Source of the DNA: Quillaja saponaria | Taxonomy: Eukaryota > Streptophyta > Magnoliopsida > Fabales > Quillajaceae | NCBI GenBank assembly: GCA_029379385.1 | Contig: CM055608.1 | Location: forward strand, 23,806,350-23,870,349 | Reading direction: 5' to 3' | DNA length: 64,000 nt | Made by a program: the position numbers and the translations under genes | Notes under the pieces: model-generated | Seen by the model: only the letters and a program-made list of their open reading frames with translations | The model's database searches: none | Told to the model about the DNA's origin: nothing | Shown here: piece after piece, positions 52,974-64,000 of the stretch | Numbering within the stretch: position 1 is the first letter of the stretch | How the letters are laid out: each line of letters begins with the position of its first letter

Positions 52974-53135
52974 ATAACCAATGATTTTTAATCTGACTTT
53001 CTGATTTGACAATTCTCAAAATATTAATTATTTTTTTAATCAATAATTTTCACTTTCCTATCCTCACTAATTATCGTGTTTTCAATTTGAAAGATAATTA
53101 ATGATGCTAGATAATTAATGATGCTAAAGGCTACA

Positions 53136-53469
53136 TGTTAATATATTATATTAACACCGAATGAAAACCTGCCACGTGGCAATCATCCAATAACTTGTAG
53201 GAATGAACAATTTAGGTAGTCCATGACAGGTATCCTCCTCTACTATATATACGTGCCCCAGTCTCTGAAAAGAGACAGAACACTCACTTAGACAATTAGG
53301 CTTAAACTCTCCTTTCCTTTCAGTTTTACTGCTCTCCCTTTCTAACTTGATTGTCGGAGTACCTGGAGAGCTCACCTAGGACCCTGCTCCTATCCATTAT
53401 TTGCAGGTTCACCTCAAAGATCTAAAGATCGTTAGGAGAGAACCAGCCCGGACAGATCTGACATTAACA
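53136..53469 (+). mobile_element. 334-bp solo LTR with perfect 5-bp TSD
   Basis: Starts TGTTAATA and ends CATTAACA, so the ends are TG...CA with inverted TGTTAA/TTAACA. It is flanked on both sides by CTACA (53,131-53,135 and 53,470-53,474). Inside are a TATATATA promoter-like box near 53,243, a TGATTGTCGGAGTACC block and a CCTGCTCC block like those of plant Ty3/gypsy Tat-type LTRs. No internal domain remains. The minus-strand 74-codon frame here is chance. Confidence 0.85.
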
Positions 53470-53474
53470 CTACA

Positions 53475-54630
53475 TTATGATTATGAATTTATAGTTTGTG
53501 ATTCTATTTCATTCTATTGATTGAAGAGTTTTCCTTTTATAATGAAGTTGATTGATACTTCATTAATTGCAAATTTTCATAGGTTAAAAAGCTTTTAAAA
53601 TATTTATAAAAATCGTCTAACCATTAAGTTAATACATAAAAAAGAAAAATGAAAACTTTTATTTTTATTCTTTTACTATGTATATTATAGAACAAGTTCA
53701 CACACAAAATGGGTTTGAGAGCTTTGTAATAGGAGTAGAATTTATAAATCTCTATTTTAGATGAAAGCGAGATTTGATCTTAGGTTCTTAGTATATAATA
53801 TTTTAAAAAATACTAATTGAACCAACTGAAACTTTCAATTTAAGTTGATTATATTGACAGATACATGATTTTAATATATATATATACATAAAATTAGTTT
53901 TTTTTGCAATATCAAAAAATTTATTTTTATTTTTTTTCAAAACATTAGGAAAGATAGATAAATCCTAGGATAAAGTTTTAAACAAATTCAAAAAATGGTA
54001 TGATTTCAAAATATAGTCCCAAAATGGTGTAAATTCATAGTTCGAGAGTTGAACTCATAAACTATGCTCCTCCTCAATGTCCACCAAGTGGATTGCAAAA
54101 TTAAAAACAAAGTTTGTAAGTTGAAGATCCAAACTCAACTTTGTATGAGTTTAAGGGTCCCCTCGAACACAAGTTTTTTTTTTAGTTCAATTACTTGCAG
54201 TAGGAATGTGGATTCAACCCACCACCTCCACGAACTACATTTTATCCTATTACTAGCCAAAAATCTTGATAGCCCACTACATTTTAGTTATTTTTAATTT
54301 AATTATTGAACGTGAACTCAAATTATTGTTACAACCTTCTAATTATTGTGATGTGCAGAGAGCTTATGAATTGTGCATTCATTCATGATTTTTGAAAAAT
54401 ATGTTATGTAAATTGTTAGTATCATATAAATTGATTAATCTATTAGTTCAAATAGGCAAAATAGAGGGATGAACAGTTCTTGGGTCAAAAATCAAACCAT
54501 TTTGAAGATATATTAAATAACATATAAACATGTAAGTAAGCAACAAGCAATGTGCACAAATATCAAATATCAACAAATAAGCAAATATAAAAAATAATTA
54601 TTGAAAGTATAGATTTTAGGGATAAAGAGA
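53475..54630. other. AT-rich spacer
   Basis: No gene or element end recognised. The open frame at 54,064-54,297 has no family-like features. Confidence 0.4.
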
Positions 54631-54870
54631 TTTGACACAATAATTTTATAGTGGTTCACCAAATATTATTAGCTACATCCACTCTCCAAGCACCTCTTGG
54701 GATCTCACTAGTGCTGACATTACAATAGGGAATCGAATATCTTTTACAACGATTGAACTTCACGGTATCAATCAATCAATTTTCAATCGTTCTGCAAAAC
54801 ACACAAGCAAGACTTTCAACTTCTCACTAAGCTACCTCACTAGTCTTTTTCTTGCAAGGAAGAATTATTA
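54630..54870. mobile_element. Possible retroelement remnant
   Basis: The text TTTATAGTGGTTCACC, followed by CTACATCCACTCTCCAAGCA, resembles a block common in plant LTR-retroelement families. No ends or duplications were found, so this is a weak call. Confidence 0.25.
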
Positions 54871-55998
54871 CAGAAAAGAGAAATTTACTCAATTACAAAA
54901 GGTAACTATTTTGGATGAAATTTATAGAGGGTTTAAGGATATGAAAGTTCATGCTCTTCACAATAACTAATTAAATTAGTATGATATGAAAGTTCTGGCT
55001 CAGAAGATCTATTTTTAATTTTAGAAGCTTGATAAAATTGATAGAAAGATTCATTCTTAAAAACTTATCTTTTTCAGTTATCTTTTCCTACTTTATATGC
55101 TTGACCATATTGTAGTCCTTTCTCATATGAAAAGACCCGTTGAAGTGTTTAGCAGAAAGAGAAAATATTGAAAAATATTTTTTAGATTACTTCAAAAAAG
55201 TTATATACATTTAGTGAAAATTGGATTATTGTGCATATATTTTGGTCTGTTTGTGTTTTGATAAAGGTTTTTATGTCTAGTTTACACTTGTTCAAATCAA
55301 ATAGCAGACATGACATCTTTCTAAGAAGCATATTAAAGAAATAGGTGAAAAGCTTGTGCTTCAAAAACCAAAAAATGTATAGTTGATACTTGTACAACTG
55401 TTGTCATTTGAGCTTTAATGCCTTTCAGCTGATAACAAGTTTCAACTATCTGTCTAATGAAACAAAGCATTTCATTATTCAACTCTTGTAGTTTTGACTA
55501 ATTTTGTGCAATAAGTTTCAATAGATAACTGTTTAATGAAACAGTGTTTTTCTTTTAGCTTTAGTAGCTTCATCTCCTTAATCTTTCAGCTTCAATTATC
55601 TCGACATTTCATCTTTCAATTGTTTAGTATAAAAAGAAGTACAAAAGATAAGAGTACATAAAACCTAAACCCCTTATAAGAAAAAACTAGAAACAAACTT
55701 CCAATTTACAAGCAGCATCAAATTAAAGCTATACTAAATTAAAGTATAAATAAGGAAGACTTTTAAAAAAGAGAAAAACTAAAATAAAGCCTAAAGGGGG
55801 AAGACTCTTCTCTTTATACTAAAGTAAAGCATGCGATAAGGCAACTTGTGAAAATTGGTTGAATAGTTGTTTAATGGGTTAGAGACTCTTCTTTTTATGT
55901 CCCAATACTTCATATTTTTTTTTCAATTCATGTTGAATAGTTTTCCATTGTGAAGATTATCATGCAACTCCCACAAAGCAATCGGCATATTGTCAGTG
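54871..55998. other. AT-rich spacer
   Basis: No gene, repeat unit or element end recognised. The short open frames show no family features. Confidence 0.4.
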
Positions 55999-56217
55999 TT
56001 AGTTTCTAATGTCCCCCTCAAATTTAATGTTCAGTGTAAAAGAAGCTTTATTCATATTCGCTTTATAAATTTTCTTAACAAACTTGACCACATCAACATC
56101 AATGTCAAAATCTGAGTTCTTGTCATCATTATCATTTTGTAGAAGTTCAACGATATGAGGAAAACATTTGAGAGGGAGATTTATGAGATAAAGAAGCCTT
56201 TTTTCTACAATAGGAGG
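55999..56217 (-). pseudogene. Unassigned minus-strand open fragment
   Basis: About 72 codons without a stop and without a start codon near its left edge. It contains LKCFPHIVELLQ, then an Asp/Asn-rich run (NDNDDKNSDFDIDVDVV) and KIYKANMNKASFTLNIKFEG. Codon content looks more protein-like than the surrounding DNA. I do not recognise the family. It could be a decayed gene or transposon exon, or chance. Confidence 0.25.
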
Positions 56218-56715
56218 CCGTGGAAAATGCTCCTAACTTAGTAGACACAGAGAACTACCAGCCATTGTTGATTAGGTTTCAAAGACTATTTTCCATCCAA
56301 TAAACATCAGAAGAAGAGACACATCCTGAAGCGTGTTTTTCTCTAAATAAAGTTGTAAGGAGAAACTAGGAACTTTCATCTTAGCATGTCAGAACATAGT
56401 GTCCAAATTATCATCATTCTTTACTTTAACGAACTGTACTAGATTGAATCACTCAATACCTTGGATATCGATAGATAATATTCATGTACTCGGTTCTACA
56501 ATCAACATATAATGTTTTGCACAAATGAGCATGAAACCGCATATAATTGATATGCTTAGGCACATATATACACTTAACGAGAATGAAATTATATTCAAGC
56601 CCATTCGACCAATTCTCATTTCTCCATTCATTTAACACATAATATCTACGTCTCGCATGATTCATAATGTTCCTTCAAAGTCCCTAAAAATAAATAGTTA
56701 CTACCCATAATTTTA

Positions 56716-57960
56716 ATGGATTCACTAATTATCACAAAACCCTTATTTATCATAAAAATCCAAATTATAATAAAACTCATAATTTCAATAACAACAATAT
56801 CCTCTAATTTCATTAAAGTCGTTAATTATCATAAAATAACTAATTCTATTAAAATCCATAATTTCAACAAACTCACTAATTCTAACAAAATTCTTAATTT
56901 CAACAAATTCATTAATCATCATTGAATCAATAGTTAAATAAAATTCCTATTTTTTTTTTAATCACTAATTATATTAAAATCCCTAATTTCAACATACTCA
57001 CTAATTGTAATAAAATCTCTAACTTCCATCAAAATCTATAATTTGAACAAAATCACTACTTATAATAAAATCCATAATTCCAACAAACAGGCTAATTAAA
57101 ATAAAATACATAATTTAACAAATTCACTACTTATAAAATAATTTTTCTAATGGGTGTCCTTATGGCATTTGTTAGGATGATAAATATAGAAATTTTGTAT
57201 CATTTATTGTAGTGGTTGATCATAATTTTAATATTGTGTCATAACTAATTTACTATTTTTAGAATATTTCAATTTTCAAAGTCCATATTTATTACATCTT
57301 ATCAAGCGTCCACTCATTACAAAAATCCATTTTAAAAATATCTCTAATTTCAACAAACTCACTAATTATCATAAAATTACTAATTATAATAAAAGTCTCT
57401 AATTTTAACAAAATCACTAATAATAATAAAATCATTAATTTCAACAAAATCCATAGTTTCAAAAGATTCAACAAAATCACTAATGATCATAAAACCCCTA
57501 ATTACCATAAAATTTATAGTTTCAACAAAATCATTAATTATCATAAAATCATGAATTATAATAAAATTCCTAATTTTAATAAAATCACTAATTATAATAA
57601 AACCTCTAATTTCAACAAACACACTAATTATAAAAAAAATATCAAATTTTAACAAAATCACTAATTATAATGAAATCAATAATTTCACCAAAATCACTAA
57701 TTATTATAAAATTAGTAATTACAATAAAATCCTCAATTTTAACAAAGTCCATAATTTAAAAAAATTCCAAAATTTGAACATCCCTAATTACAATAATATC
57801 TATAATTGCAACAAAATAATTAATTATCATAAAATCACTAATTATAAAATAAAAATCTCTAATTTCAACCAAATCACTAATTATCATAAAATCACTAATA
57901 ATAATAAATCATAACAAACCACCTAATTTCAGCTAATTAAGTTATTAATTATCCTGAAAT
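56716..57960. repeat. 1.2-kb array of diverged 18-bp units
   Basis: Built from two alternating 18-base units, AAAATCACTAATTATAAT and AAAATCCCTAATTTCAAC, with many variants. About 60 to 70 units are present, interrupted near 57,140-57,290. Because 18 is divisible by three, long open frames appear on both strands (56,716-56,925 plus; 57,292-57,661 minus). I treat these as by-products of the repeat. Confidence 0.8.
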
Positions 57961-58552
57961 CGCAAACAAAACCACTAAATTTAACAACTTTACTATTTAT
58001 GAGATTAATTCAAATTATTAACCATAACTATCCCTAATCTCAAAATATAAATTAATTATTTCATAAAATTTTGGGGAGCCAGAAAAAATTGTACTTACCA
58101 TAAGCAAATAACACACTAAAATTTTCAAGAGGGAGAGAGATTTTTCTTGTTCTGAGTGAGAGGAAATTTTGTGGAGTCTGAGAGAAGGGACCCTGCAGGG
58201 GTCAAGAGGGAAAATGTCAGGGAACGAGGGACATGTACGAGGGAACGCAGTTCCTGCCATGGTGGAGGACGAAGCATGAATTTACATTTTACACCATTCA
58301 GGATTTTTTGGACAACCGGTCAAAAACGGAGGAAGTTCTTTTGCGGGGCCCATCTCTTTGCAATGTTAAATTTCCAACAAAAAAGTCCAATAATTTCGGT
58401 GTTAGATTCCCCAGCCTTCTTCGTTACCGCACAGAGCTAGTTTATTTCTAGGAGGCGATGCCACTCCAAGAGAGAGATGTAGCCGTATAGGAATCTTGGT
58501 TCAAAATTTGACGAAAAAGAAAGAAAAAACCCAGATTGATTTCAAGTTGAAA
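57961..58552 (+). promoter_or_regulatory. Upstream region of SIP2;1
   Basis: This less AT-rich stretch between the 18-bp array and the ATG should hold the promoter and 5' UTR. No clear TATA box was seen. Overlapping open frames on both strands (58,018-58,451) have no family features. Confidence 0.4.
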
Positions 58553-61500
58553 ATGGCTGGTATTCGTTTGCTTATATCAGATTTTGCAATGTCTTTCATG
58601 TGGGTATGGTCGGGGGTTCTGATTAAGATGTTTGTGTACCATAATTTGGGGTTGGGTCATGAACCCAGTGGTGAGATTATCAAATGTGCTCTATCCGTTG
58701 TCAACATGTTCTTCTTTGCATTTTTGGCCAAGATTACCAAAGGTGGGGCTTACAATCCTCTTACTGTGTTGGCTGCTGCTATTTCTGGGGATTTCAGCAA
58801 CTTCCTCTTCTCCGTTGGTGCTAGAATCCCAATCCAGGTTAGCTTTTCATGGTTTATATAATTAACTATGGGTATTACATAGGAATTTAACATTATGTTT
58901 CCTTTTTCTGTCAAAGAATTTGAATTGGGTTTACCTTGTCTTGGTCTCTGGTTGCTTAAAAATGAATAGAACTAGGAGAAACCACAATTGTATGTTTTTT
59001 GCGTTGGAAATTGCTTCAATTTGTTTCTTTGGATATGTTCCTTGAAGTACCCTTTATTACTCTAGTCATTGGGATTTTTATTGCCACACGTTTGTGTAGA
59101 TAAGAATTTTCTTTATTCTTTTTGTCCTTAATTGACCTTTATTCTTCTTAACAATAGAAACTAGCTTGGTCTCTTTCTTATTGTATTGTTCCAATCTCCT
59201 ATAAATAGCCTATTGGGAATATTGAATTATGTGACTTTTCTAGCCCCAAGGTTTTTTCATGGAAATCATAATCACACTATACAAGGCCGTCTACAGCCTG
59301 ATATTGGGAGTGCACCATTGCTTAGAAGATTGATACAGAAAAAAGGAATTAATTTTGGACTTTCTACTACTTTTGTGGAGAGCCTGATAACTTGAAAGAA
59401 TAGTAATATGAAGGTTGATGATTTTGGACAACTGCCAAGATCTATAGGAATCATACCTCTCACATCAAATATATCTGTTTTGTTACCTTTCTTACATAAA
59501 GTAAATAATTACGTAATGGATCCATAGGCTTTTGGGTAAACAGTTTTTGCATACACCAACAGCTTATCTACACATGATTTTTGGGTGCAAGGAGCAGAAA
59601 ACTTCTTTGAAGAATAATTGCAGGCTTAACAGGGAAGCTAAGATTAATGACTGGATTTTTAAGAAGTAAAATATAGGGAATGAAAGCATGCTAGAAGGTA
59701 GAGTGCTCTTATGTTAAATTGATAGAATTGGACAGATCTGATAAATGCTGTTCAACAATGTTCAGGAAAGTCTTTGATTGGGTCTGGGCCTCATCTACCC
59801 TGGACTATTATCTAGCCCTGCTGGAGGGGATGATGGTGAAGTTAGATAATAGAAGCCGATACTGAAGTAACTTCTTCTTTCCTATCCCTGATTGTTCCCA
59901 TGGGAACTTTTTTCCTCTTCTCTTCAGGAAGATGGCACGGGCTGATCAAACTGTCAAACCAGAATGTACTACTTTCCTTCTCCCCCACCTTCCCCTCCAA
60001 AGCACTATACCTCTGTGTGCACCAAAACACAAATGTTCCTGAAGTAGGTTTGTGCACTTTGGCTCAATTCCAAATAACTAGAGTGCAACTAAAGGCTAGT
60101 TGTTGTTTCCATTTAATTAAAATCTATGATTTGCCTACCAGTTGCTAGTTCAACTGGCACGGCACCCCAGATGGAGCAAGGCAAGGTCCCTGGTTTGAGT
60201 ATCAACAACGTAGGTAATTGGAGAAAATAGGTAATAGGGTCCACCCTCCGTAGTATGCAATTTCCCCTCCCCTTAGAATAGAGTAGATCCCTCCCCCCTT
60301 TCTCTATAGGAGTAGGAATAGGCTAGATCCATCATCTATGACATTCCAGTAAGAATATGTCCACTTAAATGGATACATCTCTTGAATGAACTAAATTAAC
60401 TAATTGGCAGGTTGACATTCATTCATTGTCATTTAAAGAGTAGTTTGATTGCTCCCAATTTGTTATTTACCAATCAGAGCACCCCACTCCCAAAGCCAAA
60501 TACACTTCGATGCACACTAATTGCAATATAAGTTAGTTCTCTGGACATGTCATTTACTACTGCAGGGTGCACCTGTATTGCTATCATGCTAACTGAAAAT
60601 TGCGTCATGATACTAGTAGATTGGTGTCATGAAATAATTTTTTAAAATGTGTGATTTGATAGAAATTAATGAGAGAAAGAAATATGATAAACCTATGCTC
60701 AAAGTCTATCATATGAGTATGCATGTGTATTGCCTTGCCAAAAACATCCTTTCCAGCATATACATATATTATACAGTTTCGTTTCAGGCAGTCTTCGAAT
60801 TAACATCATGTCCAATAAGGGTAGCAGTGAGCCAAGCTAGCTTGTGAATAGCCCTTGTGCTACTCATTAAGGGCTCAGATCGAACCCAACTTGTTTAGAA
60901 GAGTTCAATCTTTTCAAAACTCGGCTCATTTAATACTATTCATAACTTACAGAGCCATTTGAGTGACTTACCACCAATTCAAGTTAAAATTAATGTTATT
61001 TTTTTGTATATAAATATATCAAGCCGACCTTGAACTTGGGTTAAGGCTCATGAGCTGTTGGTGAACATGAGTTGGTCTTGACTTCGAGGCCGAGCTTGTC
61101 CAAAACTTGACGAGCCAAAACTCAACTTGTTGCCACTCCTAATCTTAGATTTAAATGGTAGTATGCAAAGAAGAGAGGGCGAGAGAGGATATCAGTTCGA
61201 TGTATTGTGTATCATATCTGATTTGGAAATTTGAAAATATACTTTCAGAAACCAATAGAGTTACTTTGTCAATTCTGTGCCATGCAAGTTTCCAAGTTTT
61301 TGCATAACTCCACTTTTTTTGTATGTCTGTTTCAAATACATAAATTGTTCCAAAATTCTCGTCTCCTCCCTCAGGTATTAGGATCTATCACTGGGGTTAG
61401 GCTCATTATTGAAACCTTCCCTGAAATTGGACGTGGCCCACAATTGAATATTGACATCCATCGAGGTGCATTAACAGAAGGATTGCTAACATTTGCCATT

Positions 61501-61887
61501 GTCACCATTTCACTTGGGCTTTCAAAAAGAATCCCTGGAAGTTTCTTCATGAAGACTTGGATCTCCAGTGTCTCCAAGTTAGCTCTTCATATACTTGGCT
61601 CTGATCTTACCGGTGGTTGTATGAACCCAGCCTCTGTAAGTATTGTGCTTATCTGTTTGTTGTTATAGAACTTGATTACTGAACTTCCATAGAATTCAAT
61701 ACCCTTTCTTTGATTTCTCCAGGTAATGGGATGGGCTTATGCTCGAGGGGATCACATAACCAAGGAGCATATACTTGTATACTGGCTTGCCCCCATAGAG
61801 GCAACTCTACTGGCAGTCTGGACATTTAGGTTGCTAGTTAGGCCATCAAAAGAAGGGAAAGCAGGGACGAAAAGTAAATCAGATTGA
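58553..61887 (+). CDS. SIP2-1: SIP2;1-type small basic intrinsic protein (aquaporin)
   Basis: Encodes a 236-residue membrane channel of the plant SIP subfamily, known to sit mainly in the ER membrane. Three exons, 58,553-58,837, 61,375-61,635 and 61,723-61,887, join in frame at GT-AG borders (95, 87 and 54 codons plus stop). The first pore motif is NPL (residues 68-70, GGAYNPLT) in place of NPA. This is the hallmark of SIP2 as opposed to SIP1. The second is a standard NPA (179-181, GGCMNPAS). Conserved text includes the FPEIGRGPQLN loop, HRGALTEG, IPGSFFMKTWI, HILGSDLTGG and GWAYARG. Six hydrophobic segments are expected, and the tail is Lys-rich (KEGKAGTKSKSD). I start at 58,553 (MAGIRLL), because the in-frame ATG at 58,496 adds a polar Lys-rich stretch foreign to the family. 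Intron 1 (2.5 kb) carries transposon insertions. Confidence 0.95.
60143..60335 (+). mobile_element. tRNA-derived SINE-like insertion in SIP2;1 intron 1
   Basis: A box A-like TAGTTCAACTGGC (about 60,146-60,158) and a box B-like GGTTTGAGTATC (60,192-60,203) are followed by TAGGGTCCACCCTCCGTAG and a RATAG-rich tail. The layout fits plant SINEs driven by RNA polymerase III. The target duplication was not resolved. Confidence 0.4.
60816..61142. mobile_element. hAT-MITE-like insertion in SIP2;1 intron 1
   Basis: The left end TAAGGGTAGCAGTGAGCCAA is opposed by the right end ...ACTTGTTGCCACTCCTAA. This is the GGGTGGCAAC...GAGC type found in plant hAT MITEs. It is 327 bases long with no frame. The flanking 8-mers do not match, so the duplication has decayed or the ends are slightly off. 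Confidence 0.45.
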
Positions 61888-61965
61888 TGGAATTCCACTA
61901 TTTGTGTGGTAATGATCTTAGTTCATTCTAGTCATTACATGTGAAGTGGAATAAGATTACTTGAA

Positions 61966-61971
61966 AATAAA
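61966..61971 (+). terminator. Putative poly(A) signal of SIP2;1
   Basis: AATAAA, 79 bases after the stop codon, followed by T-rich sequence. It is a plausible near-upstream polyadenylation element. Confidence 0.45.
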
Positions 61972-62201
61972 TTATTTCAGGTCATCAGTCTACTACTATT
62001 GCCTGTGTTATAAAATTGACAATTCCATGTAATTTTCTTTTCTCTCCTCCGTCATCTCGGTCTCTTTTCTACTTCTCTATTCATGCTTTAGTGATTGCCA
62101 TTATACATCCCTGTGTATGCATGGCCTCATGTGTCTATATGTATCCATGAATTCCTGAAGATGAACATGATTGACAGTATATTCATCTGTCGATTAATCT
62201 C

Positions 62202-62291
62202 AAAAGATGTGCATCCAAAGAGTATAAAATTTTCCCCTTACTGTTGAAAAGATGTGCATCCAAAGAGTATAAAAGTTTCCCCTTACTGTTG
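62202..62291 (+). repeat. 45-bp tandem duplication
   Basis: Two 45-base blocks starting AAAAGATGTGCATCC (62,202-62,246 and 62,247-62,291) differ by one base. They lie about 315 bases past the SIP2;1 stop. Confidence 0.9.
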
Positions 62292-64000
62292 CAATGCCTG
62301 CGTACTGAGAAATCTAACTGCCAATACTTGCATGTTGAAAATCTGCAATGGTTTAGCAATGACAATTTAACATATTAAAAGAACATGAATATAAAGGAAG
62401 TAAAGTGGAAGGAAAGAAAAGCAGAAAGGGGAGAGAGAAACTACTGTGTTATCACCTCCCAGGTCCTCCTGTTGCATATGCTACCAGAAAACTGAGAAAA
62501 AGAGGTAGAACTTAAGAAAGTAAGAAACCATCTCTACTAATCACTCAGTATTCATGACATAATAATTAGGTTAAATTACATATTTTGTCTTTAATGTTTC
62601 AAGTAAAATTTTCTTTATTCCATCTAGTTTTATTTTTGTCAATACAAGTTTTAATAGTTTTTAATAAAAAGTTAATCTGGTCCTTCTGAAAATCTGTCGT
62701 ATAAATTGATCCTCAAATGTCAGGCAAATGCTTTGCTATCTTGTTTACAACACAAGTCCCTCCTAATTCATCATTTTTAGATTACGTGCCAGTTTGGTTG
62801 TGCGGTGGGGGAGCCGCATTCCGTGTTTTGGCATCATTAAGTGATTTTGGATGCCATATTCTCTGTTTGGTTTATCCTGTTTGATGTGTAGCTTGCAGTC
62901 TCTCTCCAGAGCACCAAAGACAGATTTACATTTATGTATCTAGTCTCTTGATGTCATTTATGCGTGGCTTATCTATCGTTGTTTGATTCTAAGGTTTCAA
63001 TCTATTTCTGAAGCTTGATTGATTTGTGAAAAGTTTGAGAAAACTAAAATAATTCATGTTAGAGCTAGATATGCCCGGGTCTATGATCAAGTTAGAGCAG
63101 CTCTATAAAGAGAAAGTTGATAGAAGCATTAAATGCGTTGTGTCATAAATGTACTTGTCAAGCATTATTTATATCTATACTAGCCCAATAATTGGCTGTC
63201 ACGTGTCTTGCTATAGTGAATTGTTATTCATGTGATATAAGATAGGTGGTGTGTTAGGATTGGCCTAGGGGCAATCCCCTGCAAACACTTTAGTTCAATT
63301 GGATTCAATGGCATCTAAGAAGCTTACATTGTCAGTGATGATCGAAAACAATGTTGGTCAGAATTGACATTGGGTTATTAAAGAACCCAGTCGAAAATAC
63401 CTTCACACTCACATGGGTTCTTACAGTCACCTACAACTTCACCGACACAGAAGTCGTGATGTTTTTCATTGATAGACTTTTCAACAAACATGCCACAATG
63501 CTAAATTCGGCCAAAATCTATCATTCCCTTTTCAATTAGTAGAGCTCCATGGTTGTTTCACGAATTTGATCCAAAAGTTTTGGTTGTTTATTCTTCTTCA
63601 TGCCCTTTTTAGTCATTTAGTTATTTTATCTAACACCAAAATCACTTATCAAGAAACTAACTAAACACCTTTAGAATTTTTATCAAAAGTTATTCTCCCA
63701 AAATTTCTATTACTAGAATCAATTTTCACAAATGCTGAAACTCTAACGCTAAATTAAATTGGGCCTATTTAAAGCGTATGTGAGTTATGATATTTAATAT
63801 GAACATAAAATCTACGATGACAAAATAAAACCTCATATCCACTTACATTATCTAAAATGACAAATTGAGAAGCATGATAGGTAAGTATTTCATCTTGTTG
63901 GATCAATTTAAACTACAAAAGATTCGGAGGAGCATGTTGACATTTTTCTATAAATTATAAATTATGAATTAAAATGACTAAACTGAAACTAAAGAGAAGA
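62292..64000. other. Spacer at right edge
   Basis: No gene recognised. A less AT-rich stretch at 63,300-63,540 has a 62-codon open frame with no family features. Confidence 0.4.

Noticed and set aside
57292..57661. Minus-strand frames of 62 and 93 codons rich in Ile, Phe and Asp
   Set aside because: A product of the 18-bp tandem repeat, whose period is a multiple of three.
58496..58552. Upstream in-frame start for SIP2;1
   Set aside because: It adds 19 mostly polar, Lys-rich residues not seen in SIP proteins. The start at 58,553 fits the family.
61231..61374. Open frame upstream of SIP2;1 exon 2
   Set aside because: Intron read-through. A TCCCTCAG acceptor at 61,374 marks the exon border, and exon 1 joins there in frame.

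Overview
The window is nuclear DNA of a flowering plant, almost certainly a eudicot. It is AT-rich, with intron-split genes (all GT-AG), long introns, a dense load of plant transposons, and two unmistakable plant housekeeping genes. I cannot name the species. Only three protein-coding loci and one broken paralogue are well supported. The rest is transposon remnant, tandem repeat or featureless AT-rich spacer.

Left part (1-40.3 kb): a large tandem duplication. Bases 1 to about 21,480 (unit A) repeat as about 21,481 to 39,895 (unit B). Each unit runs from the end of one phylloplanin-like secreted-protein gene to the promoter and signal peptide of the next. Gene A (21,437-21,889) is intact. Gene B (39,851-40,301) is broken by a 4-bp TA-repeat insertion. 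A third gene copy should end about 15 bases left of the window, because base 1 matches base 21,905. Homology between A and B stops inside the signal-peptide coding part, so gene A looks like a crossover hybrid: promoter and leader of the B type, mature domain and 3' flank of the upstream gene. The spacers share a foldback element with telomere-like repeats, a CACTA transposon (TSD GAC), a second CACTA end, a tandem array of about 165-bp units, a dead minus-strand gene probably from a transposon, and a very long solo LTR. They differ by a CACTA internal deletion in B, a nested solo LTR (TSD CTTCG) in B, and a scrambled copy of that LTR region inside the CACTA of A.

Middle part (40.3-50 kb): a decayed RTE-type LINE fragment (about 41.56-42.56 kb, minus strand), then the ten-exon PAG1 gene for the 20S proteasome alpha-7 subunit (minus strand, 43,760-49,904, 249 aa).

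Right part (50-64 kb): AT-rich spacer holding a hAT-like non-autonomous element with a perfect 8-bp TSD, a 334-bp solo LTR with a perfect 5-bp TSD, a 1.2-kb array of about 18-bp units, and the three-exon SIP2;1-type aquaporin gene (plus strand, 58,553-61,887, 236 aa). The large first intron of that gene carries a SINE-like and a hAT-MITE-like insertion.

The three loci do not form a pathway. The phylloplanin-like genes are a young, still-recombining secreted defence/surface-protein cluster. PAG1 and SIP2;1 are conserved single genes beside it. I saw no CRISPR, rRNA, tRNA or operon structure.
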